Positions 47,970 to 53,756 of a stretch of DNA of 53,756 nt are shown piece by piece. The position numbers were made by a program, and so were the translations under genes. The stretch covers positions 1 through 53,756 of the forward strand of contig SVIA01000008.1 in assembly GCA_015055535.1 (NCBI GenBank), read 5' to 3'. The notes under the pieces were generated by a model. It was not told the origin of the DNA. It searched no databases and was given only the letters and a program-made list of their open reading frames with translations. Within the stretch, counting starts at the first letter, position 1. Each line of letters opens with the position of its first letter. Source of the DNA: Clostridiales bacterium. Lineage in GTDB: Bacteria; Bacillota; Clostridia; Christensenellales; UBA1242.

Positions 47970-49265
47970 ATGATAAATGTTAAAGAATTAAAAAGTGGTA
48001 CAAGGCTTGCTGTTTGTAATATGCCTGGGTTTGAAGGCGTATCTTTTAAAATGTTTGTATTTTGTGGTAGCGGAAATGAAATTGATCCAAAAGATTATGG
48101 AATTAGTCATTTAATTGAACATATGTTCTTTAAAGGCACAAAAAAAAGAAACGCTTATCAAATTGTTCAAGAATTAGATAAATTGGGTATTCAATCTAAT
48201 GCTTATACATCAAGTAATACAACTTGTTATTATACATATGGAACAGGTGAAACATTGGAAAAAAGTGTTGAAATAATTAGTGATATGTTGTTTAATTCAA
48301 CCTTTGATGAAGATGAATTAGCAAGAGAAAAACTTGTTGTTTGTGAAGAAATTGATATGTATCAAGATAAACCAGACGCAGTTTGTGAAATGGCTCTATT
48401 AAATGAGTTTTTTAAAGGTACAACATTTGCTCATGATATAGCAGGAAGTAAAGAAAGTGTGTTAAATATAACAAGAGAGCAAATTTTAAAATATTACAAA
48501 AAACATTATTCACCTAAAAACATCATTTTAAGTTTTGCTGGAAATATTACAACTGAAAAAGCCGAAGAGCTTGTTAATAAATATTTTGAACCATATTTTA
48601 AAAAGCAAGAAAAATTTGAATATAAACCAATAAATGTAGATTTTTCTATTGATAAAAAACAAGTAATAACTAAAAAAACTATTAAACAAGCACAACTTAT
48701 GATTGCTTATAATGCAGCTAATCGTTATAACGATAAAGAAACTATTTTAAACGGATTAATTAGTAATATGCTTGGTGGGGGAATGAGTAGTAGACTATTT
48801 CAAGAAGTACGTGAAAAACTAGGGCTTGTTTATTCTATTTCATCATTTAACGATGTTGGAGATATTGCAAGCGTATTTTCAATTTCGCTTGGAACTAGTC
48901 CTAAAAAAGTGCCACTTGCATTAAAAACAATTAACTGCGTGATTAAAGAAGTTGTAAAAAATGGCTTTACAGAAGAAGAGTTAATGCAAGCTAAAAATAT
49001 GACAATTTCAGCATTAAAACTTCAAAGCGATAGCCCTAGTGGAATGGCAACAAGAATAGCAACAAGCCTTCAATATAAAAACAAAATTGTAACCAAAGAA
49101 GAGACTATAGAAAAAATAAATAAAGTAACTTTAAATGAAATTAATAAGCATGTTAAAAAATTATTTGATGACAAAAATTGCATACTTTCTATGGTTGCAA
49201 AAAACACAGATTTAAACCTTTTTGACTATTATAAATCTAGTGAAAATTGTGAACGTATAAAATAA
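47970..49265 (+). CDS. M16-family zinc peptidase
   Basis: GISHLIEHMFFKGTKKR (HxxEH). Confidence 0.93.
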   Translation: MINVKELKSGTRLAVCNMPGFEGVSFKMFVFCGSGNEIDPKDYGISHLIEHMFFKGTKKRNAYQIVQELDKLGIQSNAYTSSNTTCYYTYGTGETLEKSVEIISDMLFNSTFDEDELAREKLVVCEEIDMYQDKPDAVCEMALLNEFFKGTTFAHDIAGSKESVLNITREQILKYYKKHYSPKNIILSFAGNITTEKAEELVNKYFEPYFKKQEKFEYKPINVDFSIDKKQVITKKTIKQAQLMIAYNAANRYNDKETILNGLISNMLGGGMSSRLFQEVREKLGLVYSISSFNDVGDIASVFSISLGTSPKKVPLALKTINCVIKEVVKNGFTEEELMQAKNMTISALKLQSDSPSGMATRIATSLQYKNKIVTKEETIEKINKVTLNEINKHVKKLFDDKNCILSMVAKNTDLNLFDYYKSSENCERIK

Positions 49266-49292
49266 AAAAAGCACATTAAAATGTGCTTTTTA
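49266..49292 (+). terminator. Intrinsic terminator
   Basis: AAAAGCACATtaaaATGTGCTTTT. Confidence 0.85.
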
Positions 49293-49378
49293 TTTGTTTT
49301 AAATTGTTATTAAAACATAACAAATTTGCCAAAAATATTTTTAACTTTTTCTTATAATTTTTATTAAAAAATTAACTC

Positions 49379-49407
49379 TTGACAATTAATTAATTAATTG
49401 TTATAAT
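49379..49407 (+). promoter_or_regulatory. Consensus sigma-A promoter with ATTAATTAATTAATT spacer
   Basis: TTGACA-17-TATAAT. Confidence 0.85.
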
Positions 49408-49438
49408 ATTTTAAATATTTTATTTTGAGGTGAAAATA

Positions 49439-49732
49439 ATGGTTTGGTTATGGGTAACGGTAGCGGTTGTAGTTGTACTTGGTATTGGAATATCAACAAA
49501 TTTAATATTAAAACAAAGCATTAAAAAAAATGAGCAGTCAATTTTAGAAAATTCAACTAATGATCAATCTTGTGAGACGATTGCTGAACAAATTGATTCC
49601 AAATTAGATGAAAAATTTAATGATCAAAATAAAAAGCTAAAAGACGTTAAAATTAATATATATCCAAATGAAACAAAAAATAAAAAATTAAAATCTAATG
49701 CTATAGAAGATGAAAATATATTAGTTAAATAA
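49439..49732 (+). CDS. Small single-TM protein, unknown
   Basis: MVWLWVTVAVVVVLGIGISTNLIL...; ATG 49439 better placed than the track start relative to GAGG. Confidence 0.6.
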   Translation: MVWLWVTVAVVVVLGIGISTNLILKQSIKKNEQSILENSTNDQSCETIAEQIDSKLDEKFNDQNKKLKDVKINIYPNETKNKKLKSNAIEDENILVK

Positions 49733-49760
49733 AAAAATAGGCAAGGGCCTATTTTTTTGT
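49732..49760. terminator. Bidirectional terminator between convergent genes
   Basis: AAAAATAGGC-aagg-GCCTATTTTT. Confidence 0.85.
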
Positions 49761-51608
49761 TTTTAAATAAACTATTAAAACGTTAATATCGGCTGGGCTT
49801 ATTCCACTAATTCGGCTTGCTTGACCAATATTTAAAGGTTTAATTTCATTTAATTTTTGTATTGCTTCAAGCCTTAAACCTAAAATTTTAGAATAATCAA
49901 AATCTTTATCGAGTATCATATCTTCTTGCTTTTTAGCGCTTTCAATTTGTTCTTTTTGTTTTTTAATATATCCTTCATATTTTACTGTTGTGTTTACTTC
50001 TTCTATAATAGTAGGAGAGTAATTTTTAAACAAATTAAAGTATTCAGATATGTTTTGTAGTGTTACATTGTTTCTTTTAATCAAATTGTAAACACTAACA
50101 GAGCTTTCAACGTTATTTTCACCCAATTTTTCTAAAAATGGATTTAATTTGTCTGCTTTAATTAATGTGTTTAATTCCTTTGTTAAAGTTTCAATTTGTT
50201 GTTTTTTATTTGTAAAAATTTCATACCTTTCGTCTGTTACTAAACCAACATTTCTACCAATTTCAGTTAATCTTAAGTCTGCGTTATCTTGTCTTAAAAC
50301 TAGTCTATATTCAGCACGGCTTGTCATCATTCTGTATGGTTCATTTGTGCCTTTTGTAACCAAATCATCTATTAATACTCCAATATAAGCATCACTTCTA
50401 GAAAGAATTAAAGGTTCTTTATTTTTCATTTTTAAGTTTGCGTTAATTCCGGCAATCAAGCCTTGGCTAGCTGCTTCTTCATAGCCACTTGTTCCGTTAA
50501 CTTGACCAGCAAAATATAATCCTGAAACGTTTTTATACTCTAAAGTAGGAAGTAGTTGTAAACTGTTAATACAATCGTACTCAATAGCGTAAGCATCACG
50601 CATAATTTTAGCATTTTCAAAGCCTTTTAAGCTATGTAACATTTGTTCTTGTAAATAAACGGGAGCGCTGGTAGAAAAGCCCTGAATATATACTTCTTTA
50701 GTATTTAGTGATTCTGGTTCAATAAAAAGTTGGTGACGTTCCTTATCGCTAAAACGCATAATTTTAGTTTCAATAGAAGGGCAGTATCTTGGCCCAACGC
50801 CAACAATTTCACCAGAGTACATTGGGAATTTTTCTAAATTATTTCTAATTAATTCGTGTGTTGTTTCATTAGTATAAGCAAGGTAACAATCTTTTATATT
50901 ATTTGGCTTTTTACCTTCGTTTAAAAATGAAAATAATTGAATATTATCTTCGCCTTTTTGAATTTCTAAAACTGAATAATCAATACTATCAGAGTGAACA
51001 CGCATTGGAGTACCAGTTTTAAACCTGCGAATTTCTAAACCTAAATCTATTAAAGATTTTGTAAAATTATTGCTTGGTTTAAAGTTGTTTGGGCCAATAG
51101 CTTCGTTATAATCTCCAACAAAAATTCGGCTATTTAAATAAACTCCGCTGCAAACAATAATGCTTTTGCATTCAAATTCTTCACCTTGAGTTGTAATTAG
51201 ACCAACAACCTTATTATCTTTTGTTAAAATTTCCTTAGCTTCAGCTTGTTTTATATCTAAATTTTCAGTGTTCTCTAAAGTTTGTTTCATAAAAATATGA
51301 TATAAATTTTTATCAGCCTGAGCGCGTAAACTTTGAACAGCTATACCTTTGCCTCGGTTTAACATCCTTAGTTGAATTGTAGCTTTGTCGGCATTAACAC
51401 CCATTTCACCACCTAGTGCATCAATTTCACTAACAAGTTGACCCTTAGCAGTTCCACCAATAGAAGGATTGCATGCTAAAAAAGCGATGGCATCTAAACT
51501 TAATGTCAAAAGTAGTGTTTTATTATTTGTACGAGCTAAACTTAATGCGGCTTCAACACCAGCATGTCCAGCCCCTACAACTATTGCGTCATAATATTTT
51601 TTTTCCAT
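49749..51608 (-). CDS. mnmG: tRNA uridine 5-carboxymethylaminomethyl modification enzyme MnmG
   Basis: DAIVVGAGHAGVEAALSLAR, CNPSIGGTAKGQLVSEIDALGGEMG. Confidence 0.98.
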   Translation of the reverse strand: MEKKYYDAIVVGAGHAGVEAALSLARTNNKTLLLTLSLDAIAFLACNPSIGGTAKGQLVSEIDALGGEMGVNADKATIQLRMLNRGKGIAVQSLRAQADKNLYHIFMKQTLENTENLDIKQAEAKEILTKDNKVVGLITTQGEEFECKSIIVCSGVYLNSRIFVGDYNEAIGPNNFKPSNNFTKSLIDLGLEIRRFKTGTPMRVHSDSIDYSVLEIQKGEDNIQLFSFLNEGKKPNNIKDCYLAYTNETTHELIRNNLEKFPMYSGEIVGVGPRYCPSIETKIMRFSDKERHQLFIEPESLNTKEVYIQGFSTSAPVYLQEQMLHSLKGFENAKIMRDAYAIEYDCINSLQLLPTLEYKNVSGLYFAGQVNGTSGYEEAASQGLIAGINANLKMKNKEPLILSRSDAYIGVLIDDLVTKGTNEPYRMMTSRAEYRLVLRQDNADLRLTEIGRNVGLVTDERYEIFTNKKQQIETLTKELNTLIKADKLNPFLEKLGENNVESSVSVYNLIKRNNVTLQNISEYFNLFKNYSPTIIEEVNTTVKYEGYIKKQKEQIESAKKQEDMILDKDFDYSKILGLRLEAIQKLNEIKPLNIGQASRISGISPADINVLIVYLKTKK

Positions 51609-51609
51609 A

Positions 51610-52941
51610 CTATTTTCCTAAGCAGAATTTTGAAAATATTCTATCAATAATATTTTCTTTATTGCTATCTCCTGTAATTTCTCCTAAAAATAAAAATGCA
51701 TTTTGTAAGTCAATTGAAAACAACTCTAAATTTTCAGTATTTTCTAGGGTTTTTAAGCTGTCTTCTAAGCTTTTTTGTGCGTTTTCTAAAGCTATTTTAT
51801 GACGTGTATTTGTTATAATAGTAGAATTTCCAATAATGTTTTTGTTTATAATTTCATCATAAATTTTTTGCTTTAATTTTTCAATATTTAAATTTTTTAG
51901 AGTGCTAATTTCAATTTGATTTTCAAAAGTAAATTCATGTTTTTTTTCATCAATTTTATTTATTACAATAACAACTTTTTTGTTTTTAATTTTATCTAAA
52001 AGTTCTTTTTCATCATCATTTAATTGTCTTGTAGAGTCTATAACAAATAAAATTAAATCGGCTGTATCTAATTTTTCTTTGGCTAAGCTAATTCCAATTT
52101 GTTCAACTTCATTATCACTTTCTCTAATTCCGGCTGTATCTATTAAATTTACTTTAATTCCGTTATATACGTAGCTTTCGGTAATAGTATCTCTCGTTGT
52201 TCCAGCAATGTTTGTTACAATTGCTCTTTTATAGCCAAGTAGGGCATTCATTAAACTACTTTTTCCAACGTTAGGAGAGCCAAGTATTGCTACATTTATA
52301 CCATTTTTAATAAGCATACCAGTTTCACTTGTATTTATAAGGTTATTAATTTTTTCTTTTAAGTTTGTTACTTTTTCAACAAATTTTTGAGTAGTGGTGT
52401 ATTCAATATCGTGTTCAGGATAATCAATACTTACTTCAACTTCGGCTAAAATATCGGTTAAAACATCTTGCATACTTTTAATATCGGTAGAAAGATTTCC
52501 GTTCATTAAACTATACGCTGCTTTTGCTTGTTCTTCGCTTTCAGCGTTAATCATATCTATAACACCTTCGGCTTTATCTAAACTAAGTTTTCCGTTTAAA
52601 AATGCCCTTTTAGTAAATTCTCCGTTTTCAGCGATTGTAGCACCATTTTTAATTAATGCTTTTAAAATTTCGTTAGTAATATAAATTCCACCATGACATT
52701 GAATTTCAATAACATCTTCACCAGTGTATGAAAAAGGTGCTTTAAAATATGCAATAATTGCATTATCACAAAAACTTTTTGTTTTTATTTTTTTAAGCAA
52801 CATTTTTCTAGGTTCTAAGTTTTCTATTTTATTTTCTAAAATTGTATTAACAATGTTTATACTTTCTTTTCCACTAAGCCTAATTACACTTATTCCACCT
52901 ACACCAATTGGGGTACTAATTGCACAAATTGTTTTTTCCAT
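51610..52941 (-). CDS. mnmE: tRNA modification GTPase MnmE
   Basis: TICAISTPIGVGGISVIRLSG, GSPNVGKSSLMN, C-terminal FCLGK. Confidence 0.98.
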   Translation of the reverse strand: MEKTICAISTPIGVGGISVIRLSGKESINIVNTILENKIENLEPRKMLLKKIKTKSFCDNAIIAYFKAPFSYTGEDVIEIQCHGGIYITNEILKALIKNGATIAENGEFTKRAFLNGKLSLDKAEGVIDMINAESEEQAKAAYSLMNGNLSTDIKSMQDVLTDILAEVEVSIDYPEHDIEYTTTQKFVEKVTNLKEKINNLINTSETGMLIKNGINVAILGSPNVGKSSLMNALLGYKRAIVTNIAGTTRDTITESYVYNGIKVNLIDTAGIRESDNEVEQIGISLAKEKLDTADLILFVIDSTRQLNDDEKELLDKIKNKKVVIVINKIDEKKHEFTFENQIEISTLKNLNIEKLKQKIYDEIINKNIIGNSTIITNTRHKIALENAQKSLEDSLKTLENTENLELFSIDLQNAFLFLGEITGDSNKENIIDRIFSKFCLGK

Positions 52942-53150
52942 AAATTTAATTGTATAACAAATCGAACTATTTTGTCAACAAAACATAATTCTTAAATTTT
53001 ATATATTTATAATTTGTTAAATTTTGCTATTCAAAATAAAAAATTGAAAAATATAATTAATATTTTTCTTTTATTCATTTTGATTTTCTATACAAATTAT
53101 ATATAATAATTATATAAATTATAAAATTAGACAAAATAAGGATAAAGATT

Positions 53151-53756
53151 ATGAGAAAAATAGTAAATCCGTTTAAAAAATTTTTAAATAACATAGTTTT
53201 AGGCTTAATACTTTTATTAACTGTTTTTTGTGCTGTTCCAGTAGCACAAAATTTATTTAATAAAGAAGTTCACGCAGATAAAACTATTTACATAACACCA
53301 GTAGGTTATGCTTATGAAGGTTATATAAATAATAAATTAGAAATAAGATCTCTAAGTACAGGTGGAAAAGGGTCAAAAAGAAAACCATATTTTTATTATT
53401 ACATGGAAGACGATATTACCATGTATTTTGGTAATACCGACAATATAGCTAGACCTAATAAAACTTATACATTAAGTGGTTCTAGACAAGGTGGTTTTCA
53501 AAAAACTAAGAAAGGTGAGTATATTGTAGGTTATTTTACTAATTCAAGTTGTACTATAGATAGCCTTATAAATTTTGGTAGTACTTTATATGATTCTAAT
53601 AAAATTACAAACAACAGTACTGTTTATTGTTTAGTTGCTAATAATAGACACAAAGTAACAGTAAAAGCAACGCCACAACTAAGTATTGGTTCATACACTT
53701 GGCAATCTACATATGGTGGAGATTTTACAGTTAATAGTGCTAACAGTGTAGATTTA
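53151..53756 (+). CDS. Secreted or surface protein, 3' truncated by window edge
   Basis: ATG 53151, open through the window end (202 codons); signal segment LNNIVLGLILLLTVFCAVPVAQNLFNKEVHAD; not in ORF track. Confidence 0.8.
   Translation, partial: MRKIVNPFKKFLNNIVLGLILLLTVFCAVPVAQNLFNKEVHADKTIYITPVGYAYEGYINNKLEIRSLSTGGKGSKRKPYFYYYMEDDITMYFGNTDNIARPNKTYTLSGSRQGGFQKTKKGEYIVGYFTNSSCTIDSLINFGSTLYDSNKITNNSTVYCLVANNRHKVTVKATPQLSIGSYTWQSTYGGDFTVNSANSVDL

Noticed and set aside
49749-52941. mnmE-mnmG as a chromosomal origin marker
   Set aside because: The usual neighbours (rpmH, rnpA, yidC, jag, rsmG, parAB) are absent on both visible sides and no DnaA-box cluster was recognised
1-53756. CRISPR arrays, tRNA or rRNA genes, transposase/integrase genes
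   Set aside because: No regularly spaced repeats, no cloverleaf-like sequence, no rRNA signature and no recombinase motif seen by eye

Overview
Low-GC Firmicutes-like chromosomal segment. Contents, left to right: rpmF(partial)-plsX-rnc-hpf; an essentially complete S10-spc-alpha ribosomal protein cluster (rpsJ to rplQ, including secY, adk, map, infA, rpmJ and rpoA; about 3.15-18.9 kb); a mixed housekeeping/accessory region (HAD-like protein, WG-repeat protein, der, plsY, lgt, DivIVA-like protein, cysteine desulfurase, frameshifted DUF3343 gene, hflX, small Cys-rich protein); large surface proteins; a DUF421/DUF4363/SpoVB-like block; a pair of half-size TauE/SafE proteins; an Rnf-like remnant (RnfC-like plus an RnfB FeS-domain mini-protein); a Ppx/GppA-HD protein; a tandem pair of unknown paralogues; pnp; a compositionally odd region of nested hairpins next to a small XRE / unknown / lipoprotein module; a polysaccharide deacetylase; an M16 peptidase; mnmG/mnmE; and the start of another secreted protein at the right edge. 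Most notable signals: (1) two in-frame TAA codons inside rpoA followed by a still-conserved 19-residue alpha-CTD tail; (2) a dense hairpin array at 44.78-45.13 kb with two GCGAAGC mini-hairpin cores; (3) an Rnf remnant lacking the expected ferredoxin motifs; (4) a divergent XRE module whose perfect palindromic operator fills the -35/-10 spacer; (5) an S10-operon leader with mutually exclusive pairings; (6) split TauE/SafE half-transporters; (7) a one-nucleotide frameshift in a DUF3343 (Se/S carrier-like) gene next to nifS. No CRISPR array, rRNA, tRNA or complete transposon was seen. All family assignments come from reading motifs by eye; no database search was run.
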